Positions 37,642 to 49,080 of a stretch of DNA of 64,000 nucleotides are shown piece by piece. The notes beneath the pieces were generated by a model. That model was given only the letters and a program-made list of their open reading frames with translations. It had not been told where the DNA came from and made no database searches. A program made the translations under genes and the position numbers. How positions within the stretch are numbered: the first letter of the stretch is position 1; each line of letters begins with the position of its first letter. The stretch lies in the NCBI GenBank assembly GCA_036785705.1, contig JAWUZG010000013.1, positions 19,377,001 through 19,441,000 of the forward strand. Direction: 5' to 3'. Source of the DNA: Acanthornis magna (taxonomy: Eukaryota; Chordata; Aves; Passeriformes; Acanthizidae).

Positions 37642-39693
37642 CATCATAGAAAGGAGCTAATAGCTTTGAAATAAAAAGGGTTTGAAGACCAGACATTAGA
37701 AGAGAGGCTGAAAGCAAGCCAGGAAATTATGTAGTTGATACTGTAAAATTTAATTTACAGGTAACACTGAAATATTAATGTTCCTTCACTGAAAATGTCT
37801 TCTTTTAGGCTGAAACATTTCATGAAAATGGAAGCTATGCATATAATTTCCCTCACAAATGAGAAACAAAACCTTTCAAAGGCAATAAATTATGTGATAT
37901 GCCTTGAAAGGCTGACATTTAATTGTTTGTACATGAAATGGAAATGCATAGCTCAGGGTTTCACTGCGTTCCTGCATTTGCTGCTTGATAACTGCAAATG
38001 TAATTTACTATAAAAAATAATACATGAGAATTGAAAAAATGTGTAAATGTCAAGGAAGCTTATGGAATGCAAGGAAAATATTTAAGATTTTGTTAATAAA
38101 AGTGTAGGCTTTTAATTTGATCAGTCAATGGAGGTAAAATTAGCAAGTCTAGGCTTGCAACCCTGAAGTGTCTGTTTGATGTGCTTTAAATGGAGATTGT
38201 TAATGTCTCACAGAACTGACTGACAGAGCCTCAGACACAAATTTGTCATATTTTGGTTATTCAAGGCATCTGCTGAATTTAATTAAATGTAATCAAATTC
38301 ACATCTGTAAAGCACTCAGTAAAAATAAATCATCCAAATGAAATTCAACATGATGAAATTCAAAACGTGCAGTAGGCATCAAACAAATGAAGTGGAGAAC
38401 AACAAGGATGGCTCATGGTAGATTACAAAGTAAATATGACTCAGTAGATGATTAATTTCCAAATTGTCAATTCTCATTTTAGAACACATTAACGTGGATG
38501 TCATAAGCTGCATTTTATTAAGGAAGAGAGAATACACCAGATGAGACCACCTGAAAACTAGAGCAGATGAAAATTTTGTCTCAGTTCTGATCTTACTTCG
38601 TAGGAGAGATAACGACCATGAGTTACAAGGAGAGGTTGAAAGAACATTTGTTTAGTTGAGATGAAAGGAGAGAGAAATGGGACAGATGGGGGCTCTTTGG
38701 GGCCTCAAAGTTGCTGAGCCAAGCAGAAATGCTTGTTAGGAATGGGAATAAAATGACCGAGGGAAAAAAATCCTCATCTCTAAACTGCTTGAGGTACCAA
38801 CAGTATTGTCATTGCTGCTGCAGGAGCCACCCTTCAGAATGCTGCTTGGAAATGGTGCTTTGTCTGGAGAAATGTGAGCAATTGAATATTTCCCAGGCAG
38901 ATTTAACAACATCTGCTGCTGCAGACAGGTTCAGCAAAACCTGATCTGCCATGTGGGGCTCTGTAACAGCACATGTGGCTGTTTGTCCTCTGTCAAAATC
39001 AATAGTTTCTAACAGCTATGTTCACATTGAACAGAGCTGCCCTTTGGTGTTGCTCAAAGACATGGGCAGTTATCAATATTTTGCTGTCAGTACATACAAT
39101 ATTTCTCAGTACATAGTGAAATGTCTGGGCCAGTGCAGGTATGAGCAGTGTACAAAGCTCTGCCCTCTCCCTGTCACCTAATGATTTAAAAGTTTTGCCT
39201 TGCTAAAATTGTTGCAAATGTGAATCCCTGACCTTTGAACTGGCTAGTTTTTAAATTCAAGGTACGATAGGCCATCTCCCAGTGATGAATTGTCCTTGTG
39301 TGCTTACACAACTCAGACAGTTTGAGAGCATCAAACTCTCTCCAGGAGCTGGAGTGGCCAAGAGAGCTGGAGAGCACTGTGAGGTGGCTCAGATACTCCA
39401 GAGGGGACCCAGAACAGCGAGTTCAGGCTGATGTTGGGTGTTTAGATTGCCAATGGCAGAGGAATGTGACTCTCCTGAGACCAAGCAATGGCACTTTGGA
39501 AAACAGACCTCAAGTTTACATTTGCAGTCTTTCAGATTTATAAGAGGAGGACAACATACACATTTTCATGAATATGGCTTTCTTTCCTTTAGTTTTGTTG
39601 CAAATGCCCAGCAGTAATTTGAGGGTTTGGGGTGGGTGAACGGCTTAGATTCGTTTTTAATGTTTCACTCTTCCACCCTTCCTCTTTCCCCAG

Positions 39694-39925
39694 ACTTGTT
39701 GAATTATCCTCTGTGGTCCACATCAACTCCCACTGGGGGATCATTTCCAAGTGCTTAGCTTACAGCAAAGCTGTTTCAGACCCTTTTGTGTACTCTTTGC
39801 TGCGGCACCAGTACAAGAAGACGTGGAAGGACATCATCAACAAGATCCTCAAGAGGAGCTCCATCAACTCCTCGGCGCTGGCGGGCGAATCGCACAACCG
39901 GAACGTTCCGCAGCTGAACGATTGA
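39694..39925 (+). CDS. GPR26: GPR26 coding exon 3: helix 7 and cytoplasmic tail, residues 261-337, stop
   Basis: The exon follows a pyrimidine-rich acceptor (cctctttccccAG) and completes the split Arg261 codon. It encodes loop 3, helix 7 and the C-terminal tail, and stops with TGA. The NPxxY motif of helix 7 is Asp290-Pro-Phe-Val-Tyr294, a DPxxY variant. The membrane-proximal tail is rich in Lys and Arg (HQYKKTWKDIINKILKRSS), consistent with helix 8. The tail ends in NVPQLND and shows no clear palmitoylation cysteine after helix 7. The three exons total 1,014 bases including the stop. Confidence 0.97.
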
Positions 39926-42900
39926 GGAGCCTGGTATGGGACACCGAAAGTGATATTTGTGACACGACAGGAGCTGGCCCATCCCTAGGAGCTCTCCTCA
40001 GCTGCCCAGGTTTTGGGAGGCAGCTGTGGACAGGGTGAAGCCCAGCCCATGTCCCTCCAGCCCATGAAACACCCAAGGGGGACAGGCTGCTCTGGACCTC
40101 CTGCCCCCGACTGGAAGAGCGCTATCGATCCACGGTCCTGCAGGCTCCACAAATACAAATCTCCCATTGATTTCCATAAAAAACCAGTCCTCAGCAGACG
40201 GACTCGTGACAGTAATGGGAGCAAAGCGGTGCCGTCGTAAGATTATTCTAGAAAGCTGCACAGGGAATAAATATTTGTGCTGTTTGTCACTGGCTGCAGG
40301 TAAAGCTCCCTCTGATGTAGCTGCCAATGTGGCTTTACAAAAACCACCCTACCCGAGTTGCTTGAGAAGGTTGTGTGTAGAAAATATCTTAATGGGAAAA
40401 GCTTAAAAAAAAAAATCTAAATATTGATCCAGCGCCCAACACAGTTCAGCCTTTTCTGATATATGTTTTTGGAACAATCCTTTAGAACTGAAGGAAGAGG
40501 AAAATCACTTTTGAAGCATGTTACAGGCTGGATTCAGCCATGTCTTCTCTAAATTTTTAAAGTTATTTGCACAAAATCCCACTAATATTCACCCCATTAA
40601 ACTTCAGGAAAATACAAATGGTAGACAGGGTGGAAAGATCAGGATGCCTCCTGCCTACCTTCCCTACATCTGAGCTCTGAAAAGTTGGATTTTGCCCAAA
40701 GCTGCAGATCTGGGCCCTGTGCCCAGGAGGGAAAATAACAAATCTCTTTTTCTGAGGAGTTATTAATCAAGTTCTTTTTCCTACTTAAAGGAAAGATGAG
40801 CCTAAATCTGAGTTTCGAGTGTAATTTCCAAAGCAAGTGGAGCACAAATAATAGGCCCTCTCTCCACCATGAAAGCAGAGCCAATAATCTGAGCCCACAT
40901 CTGAACATGCAAACCTCTGGAGGTTTCAGTACAAATCTTTACAGCTCTGGATTGCAGTTCTGCATAGGAACATTATTAACATTTACCATGCACTCAGATG
41001 CATGCCCAGATTTTAAAATAAGCTTGGTTAATTAGGCTTCATGGCAGCTTAAATAACAGCTGACACAACTGGCTGTGCTGCCATCTTTCCTCGCTCATTT
41101 TCCTACTGTCGCTGCCATACTGAGAAAAAAAAGGCCCCAAGTAGTAAAAATGTGGGATTACTTTTTAGTTGCCACCTTCTCTCACCCAAGAAAAGGGCTT
41201 GGTATGTTGCAAAAAATGTCCACTGTTGAATTTTCTGGCCTCTGCTTCAAAGCTCAGACTGGGAACTCAGTGAGGGGCTTCACCCCAAAGTCAGTGAATG
41301 TGGGGAAACACCTCAGTTATTATCTGAAGATTATCAGCTATCATGTGCATAAAACATTTCAGCTTAATTATTAATTTCAGTTATAAAAAAATACCATAAT
41401 TACAATAAAATCCGCACGTAATTATAGGCACAGAATTTAAGTAAGGTTTTACAACACTGCATTCAAATGAGCCCTTAGCCAGATTAAATAGTCTACCTCA
41501 TTTTAATAATTTTGCTTCTTAGGTTTAACATAATTTCCTCAGGTTCAATAGATAAAGACACCCAGTTCAATACTTGTTTTTTAAGAAATTCAAGACATAC
41601 TGATGATTGGATTATAGATTGTATCATTAGAATAATAGAATACAGGATGTTACAAAGTTGATTATTACTGACTTAAAAAAGATAAAGAGCTCTATACTGA
41701 GCGTGTTTGACTAAGACCACTTTTACTAAATTGCACCAGGAAAGTCCACGGCTGTTGTGAACTTACACATGGAGCTGATGGCAAAGTCAATGGGAGGTTT
41801 GTATGTCAATAAGGGCAGCTCCAGAAACATTTAAACCTTCAAATTCAAAGAGACTAAGATAATTTCCCAGGGAAAAAATCCACAAAAACATAATACATTT
41901 AGGATGTCTAGTAAAAGATTGAGAATACAGCACTGGACTTGTCTCATTATGCTTGGGCATCACAGTCAGTCACTGGTTGATTTATATCCCACCATGAGCA
42001 ATAAATCTCTCCCCTTGTATGTGTTTAAAAATTTGTCTCTCTTTCATGGTGCCTTTCTTCTATAATTAATCTTATAACAGAGAATAGATATAATTTCCCC
42101 TTCCTTGCATCAGCTTTCTGTCATATTTTGACCATCTGAAGCAAGCAGGAGTTGTAAATGCTGGTGCTTGACAAACTGCCTCAGTAGACAAAATAAAAAT
42201 AATACCCCCACATTTCCTGATGACATTTTATAGGATACTCAAAATATGATACTGTGGCTTGTTAAGTGCTAGATATTCAGCTGAATTCTTATAGGCAACT
42301 GGCAAAATTTTCTAAAATGTGTGTCTCAGTGATGAATGTAGATATGAGTAACTATCTGTCTGCTGAGTATTATATGTACTATACAACACTTTGACTCAAG
42401 TGAGTTAAAATAACGATGGTAAATGTAATGCACACTATTTATTATCTCTGCTCGTGAGGCAGAACTGTTCTCTTGTCTATCACACGTGTGCAGGGGGGGG
42501 TGGGGAAATTTCCATTTGTTACTTCAATATTTTTGAAAAAGTTTGTAAAGTTTGGCTGCAACGTGTGCCCAAAATCTGGAGCTGCATGTGCAAAATCCGG
42601 GCAGCTGCTTAGGCAATATGCAGTTTTCTGTTTGTTGGTATCTGTGACCCATATGCAATATCTACTCCTCACACGCATGTTCAATTAACATTTCCTTCCT
42701 ATCTTGTAAATTTGGCAGGCAGAACACTGGCAGATGATTAAGAGAATGTAGTCCACTACGTCGTTTTGTGGATTCTGAGCTTTCCCCTTTGTTCATTTTA
42801 ACAGTTTTTATAGAATTTCAGAGCCCTAACTGTGAATTGTGATCCTGGTTTTTGTTATGTTCTTGAGCCAGTTTGAATGTGAAGATATAATTGCATTTGG

Positions 42901-44700
42901 CAAAAACTCTGAGGGAGTGATAAGGGTTTGTTGAACAATTAATAAGTACTGAGCTCTCTCCTGACAGAAATCAAAATAATAATTGGTTGTTTCACCTGAG
43001 GATTGGGTCCATCAGATGAATTTATCCAGGTTTTATAGCTCTGTCTTAATGTGTAGGGCCCTGTTTCTATTTTACAAATGAAAGGATGTAAACAGGATTT
43101 AGGGTTGTGCAAATGCTCACTTTCAATGTCAGGCAGCCACAAAACTAATTCAGCTCTATCCCTGTTACTCTTTGCGCAGATGACCCTCACAACCTCTTTT
43201 CAGTAGCCCTAAATCAGACCTTTAAGAACTCCCTTTATTTCTGAAAAAAATAAAAATCTAGACATAAAAAATGCTCCAGACAAACCTTTGTGGAGCCTGA
43301 CTGCTGCTGCAGTGGCCACACATATCCACACATATCAGAGCCCAGCTAGGACTGGAAGGAGCCTCTGTCCAGCCCCCAAAAGGCACATCCCTTCTCAATT
43401 TTGCCAATGAATCTGGGAAATTAATTTGGTCTGCTTCAGGTCAACAGTAAAATCTTCTGGCAAGGATATTTTATAATAAAGTAACTTTGAGAAGGCCTTT
43501 TAGACTTAATTTCAAAAACCGGCTGCAGCAGAACATCTTTCAGAGGTTCCAAAAGAGAGGCAGGAGTAGATGAGGATGGGAGGCTGAGGGTCAGGGAGGT
43601 CGGGAAGTACAAACTGCCCTAGGAGGATCCTCTCGGGTTTGGGAGGACTCTAATGGTTTCCAGACAGTTTATATGGAAGCTACTCACATTGTTTGAATGA
43701 GCAGAGTCTAACTCTTCAAGTCCAGGAGGTTTAGGTCACTTGCAGAATGTGAATTTTTCTGTACCTACATGGCTAAGGTTTCATAGCTCCCTTACCTCCC
43801 TTAATCCTAAATGAAGAAGGCTCTGAATATCTTGTCCTACACATTTTTACATTAATATCTCTGGAACCACCCTTCGGAAATCGCTTTTTGCTACTGTTAG
43901 ATCTGTCTTCTCCCCACACTCAATGTTCTTATGATTAAACAAAGCTTAAAAGCAAAGACAGAGGCTTCACACCTCTGTCAGCTCATCGTTACTAGACTCA
44001 AAATCACTGATCAGCACAGAAAGCTCAGCTGGATCCTGATCCCATGGTCACTGTGTGCTTGCCTTGTTGTGAGGGCTGAGCACAGGCTTATGTGTCTGCA
44101 GAATCAGGGATTAAATCTTTGTAATCTCCCCAGACCTGAAGAAGTGAGAACAACAGCATTGTAGCCTTAAATCTGTTTATTTTTAATTTGCTTTCTATGC
44201 TTTCAGCACTCAATATGGAGAAAATCGTGGATGGGTGAAGTTTTTTTAGGAAAACTATCTTGCTCCAAGAGGCAGCTGTCCCTGTTGGGGAGGTGTAAAA
44301 GTTTACATGGAGAAAAGAGCTGCTGCAGTCTTTGTAAAATGTCAGCTTCTTACCTGTACTCCTGGTGTGTATGGTGTAAATATGTATTTAGGATTGTTGG
44401 TTTTTAAGCAAATACTGCTGATCTAATGAACTGGAGAAGTTGCTATAGTTTATCATAAATGTCTATATTTCTAAGGAGGTGGATTAACCCTAGAGACTGC
44501 AAGTGCCCTTCAGAAATGTGTGCGCCAAGGAGCAAATGATTGGGGTGTGACAGCGTGCAGGGGTGGCAATTGTGGAGTAAAAATTCTTTTTTTTTTTAAA
44601 GGAATAATATTTCCCATGGTTTCAATATACCCAAAGTCACAAATCCATATGGCTGATTGTCGATACGCAAAGTCATGTTAGGAAAAGGATTTCAGTTTGG
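39926..44700 (+). other. GPR26 3' flank, likely 3' UTR in its first part
   Basis: No coding sequence is recognised. Candidate polyadenylation signals on the + strand are AATAAA at 40,266-40,271, ATTAAA at 40,596-40,601 and AATAAA at 41,404-41,409. From about 41,300 to 42,450 the sequence is AT-rich. Brain receptors often have long 3' UTRs, but the end cannot be fixed from sequence alone. No transposable element is evident until the CR1 at 44,705. Confidence 0.5.
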
Positions 44701-44704
44701 AATT

Positions 44705-45030
44705 ATTACTGAATTATAGAATCATGGACTGGTTTGGGTTGGAAGGGACAGTAAAGCCCATCCAGTGCCACCCCTGCCATGGCAGGGACACCTCCCACTG
44801 TCCCAGGCTGCTCCAAGCCCCAATGTCCAGCCTGGCCTTGGGCACTGCCAGGGATCCAGGGGCAGCCACAGCTGCTCTGGGCACCTGTGCCAGGGCCTGC
44901 CCACCCTCACAGGGAACAATTTCTTTCCCAATATCCAATCTAAACCTCCTCTCTGTCAGTTTGAATCCATTCCCCCTTGTCCTGTCACTGCCTGCTCCTG
45001 TCCAAAGTCCCCCTCCATCTTTCTGCTTTT
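44705..45030 (-). mobile_element. CR1 LINE 3' fragment
   Basis: The + strand begins ttatagaatcatggactggt, then ttgggttggaagggacagta, and runs through the CR1 blocks to cccccttgtcctgtcactgc. It carries agccccaatgtccagcc, the complement of the variant in the 23.8-kb copy. It may cap the GPR26 3' region. Confidence 0.92.
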
Positions 45031-47303
45031 AGAAAACTTTTCCAGTCACTGCAGTTCTACAATTAGAGCTTTAAAACAAACCTTTTTTAAAAGTCAGGCA
45101 AAGAGCAAAAAATCGAAAGCCTCCGTTCTCTCGGGATTTGGATCCAGTGCTTTTGAAGGAAATGCCAGAGCATCCCATGAGATATCAGCGGGATTGCAGT
45201 GGGGTCCATGGTGCAGAGCTGGCTGCAGCTTCCCCTTGCTGCCCATCCCACTGTCCTGCTCTGTTCTACTGCACTTGCATTCAGTTCTTGAACAAAACCT
45301 TTAAAAAGCCCTCTCAGATACCAAAGTGTTTTCATTTTTACCTCCAGACCACTAAACCCTTGTGCAAAGCCAGGTAAATTGTCCTTCTGTTTTACTGATG
45401 GGATCAATCAATGAGCAGCAGAAGAAAAAATATACAAAGGAAGAAATCTCATTAATTGAATGAATTTTGTGGGGAAAAGTCAGTAAAATACTTGGTGCCC
45501 TCAGGGTCACACAGCAAACTTGGGACAAGGCTGGGGACAAGTTTTCTGTGCTCTGTGCCCAGCCTCAGTCAAGTAAATAAAGCTGCCTGCATCAGCCAGA
45601 CTAAAGAATGGGTCTTTTTATAGCAGAAACCACAGGGCTTCCCAGATAAGACATTTGAAATCTATTATCACGTATTGCCTTGGAAAATACAAATAGGTAA
45701 CTAAGAGGTGCCTTGATTAACTTTATTTATACACAGGGCATTTTTCTAAACCTAAGGATTTTTTTCACAGCGTTTTTATTTTCTTAGGATTATTTTAGGA
45801 TAAAAATTCCATATATTTGGCAATCACTAATCATTCCCTTCTGAATTCTTGCAGGAATGTAACTTCTTAAATCCTTCCAGATACAGTTAGATACAAACCT
45901 TTGCCCCTAGATTAGACTATTAGAAGATTATTTGATTTTAAAAATAAAATTGTTAGGAGCTGGTTTTACAACTCCTTGCTGCAAGGACAGTGGGGTTGCT
46001 TGGGTGAGTAAGGACCATTCATATTGTGAGAGGTATAAAAATTCAGTCTGTGTATTTAAAGTATTTTGTTTTGTTTTGCAGCTATTGAAAATAGATGGTT
46101 TCCTATTTCTAAAAGCACCTAGAGCCAGTCTGAAGGAAAACAGTTATGAAATAACTTCAATAGCTGCTGTAGATAGGGCATGTTTGATTATATTACTATA
46201 AATATACCACTATAATTTATTGCATTTAACTTTTTTGTATAACGATGGGGTGTAATTGCAGGGGCTATTTATTTAGGGTGAAAATGGGAATATAAATGAA
46301 ACCTTTCTAAATTGCATGGACAAAGGGATGCACAGACCTATTTGCAATGACAACACACTCAAGAGTGCCATGAGTTACCATGGATTTAGGGTCCCAGGTA
46401 AGCTAAACTCTGATAGTCTCCTAAGAGATATTCCAGAGAAACAGATCCATTCATGCAAGGGCATAAAATCCATAAAATCCTCTGTGTCTACAGTTTAAAG
46501 GAATACAACAAATCAAATGTTAATCCTGAGTTCAAATTTGGAATAATGGGGCCTGTGCTGTCTGTTCTGTTTACAATGGCTTGTGCTTTGTGGATACATA
46601 TCAAATGTGGTAATATATTTTTATTACATAGAGTTAATGGTTAATACAAAGTGACATATATAAATAAATACATACTATATCTGTATATTGTGATTTTGTT
46701 AACTTTACTGTTAATGAAATGTGATTATGATAAATGACTTGGCATGAGCTATTTTTTCATATAAAATTAATGTTTTAAAAAGTCTGTTTCACTTCATTGT
46801 TGCAAAAGTCAAGCCTGTGGTGTCATTGCAATGACACGACCTGACCATTCCCTCCCATTTTTTGGAAAGGAGCCACAAATTCCATTACAATGGAATATTC
46901 CTTGCAACACAAGTGAAATAATTGGAGAATCTGAATACACAATGCTTATGTCTAGCCTTGAATATCTGTTTAGCCTTAGTATGTGTGATTTTACTTAAGT
47001 TTAGTTATTCCCTGACATCTTGGGTAGGTTTCAGAGCTGGTGTGAAACCAAGGTTGAGGGACTGTGTCTTCTTGCTCCCTGAACATCCTTCCCTATTTAG
47101 AGTTCCCACAGAAAGTTCTTGGGTTGAAGACCTCCTAAACTCCACCCAAGTGGCAAACCCTGCACAGGGAATAACTTCTGGTCCTCACAGAGTCTTTTAT
47201 TGTCGAGGTAAAGCCCAAATTCTTGGTCCTGAAATGTGTTTTTCTGCTGATTTACGGGGATTAATCATTAATACTTTAATAATTAATAATGAATTTTAAT
47301 AAC
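45031..47303. other. Between genes, AT-rich, no gene recognised
   Basis: Mostly AT-rich unique sequence, especially 45,600-46,900. No exon, RNA gene or transposon is recognised. Confidence 0.55.
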
Positions 47304-47428
47304 AGCATGGAATCACAGAGTAGTTTGGATTGGAATGGACCTTAAAGATGATCTCATTTCACGCCCCTGCCATGGGCAGAGACACCTTCCACTCACTGAG
47401 ATCAGCAACTTTTCCAGGCTTCTCCCTG
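47304..47428 (-). mobile_element. CR1 LINE 3'-end fragment, diverged
   Basis: The + strand reads atggaatcacagagtagttt, then ggattggaatggaccttaaa and cccctgccatgggcagagac, then accttccactcactgagatc, the complement of a CR1 3' end with extra divergence. Confidence 0.8.
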
Positions 47429-48727
47429 TGATCTCCAGACAGAGATTTCAGCTGAAGATTAAATTCCACTCCAGTGCACAGCTTAGGCCTCTTAAGGGCT
47501 CTTTTGCTTCCCATACAGGTGTTAAATCTCCACTGTAGGAAATCAGAAGAGATCCCAGAAGAGCTGAAAAAACTCTCAGACATCAAATAATTTCTGACTT
47601 AACCAACACGATTTCTTTGTGCTGTGTCTTTTATTCCCACTTGCCCCCATTATTTTAAATAACTATTTTCCCCATCTTTCTCCATGCATGCCCCCACACA
47701 CACATTAACATGAGTGAGTTAATTCACGTTCAGCCTCTAGCTGCTCTCAGTTTGCACCGAGAGCAAGGCACAAATGAGGCTCCAAATGCAAAGCTTTCAC
47801 TTTTATCTGTGAAAGGAGAAGCTGGAGAGGCGCTGGCTCTGCAAACCTCAGTGCTACGAGAATGTTCTCACATGGGGGGAAGGCATTTCCCGGAATCACA
47901 GCTCCATCCTGGGCTCCAGGCTCGAGCAGAGAGGCAAAGGAAACCTGCTAACACCATGTGAGGGATTCTGCGAGGCTCTTCCCTCTCGGAATCTGTGGGA
48001 GGTTTTATTTTGCTCAGGTCTCCATTACAACTTTTTTTCATCCCTTAGGAAGGACCTAAATATTGTCTTTCACAGTACAAAGGCAAGCGCAAAGGAACAT
48101 TAATTCCTGGAAAGTTTTGCCTGGAGATTTCGCAGAGACAGAATAATTATCCTGGAAAATACAAGAAGTGTAGTTTCAAAGGACTTGCCACCCATACCAT
48201 TATATAACTTTTTTTTTTTCTTCTGCCAGCATCATGCTAGAACCAAGTGAAAAGCCTCATTCCAATTTCTGCTGGCCTGACTGGGGAAGGAAAGCAGCTG
48301 CAATGGCAGGAACACTCTGGCCACGTTCCCAGCATGGCAAGGCACTTCAGACAATGCAAATATTGATTTGAATCCTTTGTACATCGTAGTACAGGGTAGG
48401 AGAGGGGCCCAGGCAGAGCTGTAGGAGCCCCAACACAAAATAAAGAGCTCATGTGTGTCCCTGCAGGGCCCTGAGCCACTCTGGTCCCCAAAATTGGAGC
48501 AGCTCATGAGAAGATCAATCTCAGCACAGCACCAGGGGCCCAAGAGGTCTCTGCAGGGAGAAGGTTGTGAGGCATTCAGTGTTTCTGGGACATTGGATAA
48601 CAAAAAGCTGACCCAAACTGGTATTAAATCCCCTTGTGTGGTTGGACAGACTGTGTCCCAGTGGTTGTGCAGGAACACACTGTGCAAACACTGTAGAAAT
48701 ATTCATTTTATGAGAGGGATGGAGCTC
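47429..48727. other. Between genes, no gene recognised
   Basis: Unique sequence with chance ORFs up to 151 codons on the - strand and a T10 run near 48,211. Nothing is recognised. Confidence 0.5.
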
Positions 48728-48954
48728 CTCTGATATGGAGCCAGGCTGGGGGAGCTGGGGGTGCTCACCTGGAGAGGAGAAGGCTCCAGGGAGAGCTCAG
48801 AGCCCCTGCCAGTGCCTGAAGGGCTCCAGGAGAGCTGGAGAGGGACTGGGGACAAGGGGTGGAGGGACAGGACACAGGGAATGGCTTCCCATGGCAGAGG
48901 GCAGGGATGGTTGGGATCTTGGGAAGAAATTCCTCTCTGGGAGGGTGGTGTCAG
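48728..48954 (+). mobile_element. CR1 LINE fragment (upstream part of 3' region)
   Basis: It contains gtgctcacctggagaggaga, aggctccagggagagctcag and ggacaggacacagggaatgg, then cttgggaagaaattcctctc and tgggagggtggt, in CR1 order on the + strand. The terminal about 200 bases of CR1 are missing, replaced by an inverted CR1 piece. Confidence 0.85.
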
Positions 48955-49080
48955 CTAAAAACCATTGCCCCTGTCCTGTCACCATCTGCCTGTATGGACA
49001 GTCCCTGTCCCTCATTTTTACAACCCCCTTAAGGTACAGAACAACCCCGAAACAAACAGCAAACCTGGCAGGGCTCTGAG
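48955..49080 (-). mobile_element. CR1 LINE fragment in inverted orientation
   Basis: The + strand reads aaaaaccattgcccctgtcc, then tgtcaccatctgcctgtatg, gacagtccctgtccctcatt and caacccccttaaggtacag. This is the complement of a CR1 region that overlaps, in the consensus, the fragment immediately to its left. Confidence 0.75.

Larger units (their letters stand above)
34423..39693 (+). other. GPR26: GPR26 intron 2
   Basis: A 5,271-base intron with GTAGGT donor and tttccccAG acceptor. It contains an 11-bp minisatellite at 36,007-36,345 and a small near-duplicated AT-rich motif near 37,590-37,640. The stretch from about 36,800 to 38,700 is AT-rich with no exon that I recognise. Confidence 0.9.

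Noticed and set aside
44765..45304. 179-codon + ORF
   Set aside because: It begins inside the antisense strand of a CR1 fragment and runs into flanking DNA; similar peptides recur at 2.1, 14.8 and 23.8 kb because the repeat recurs.
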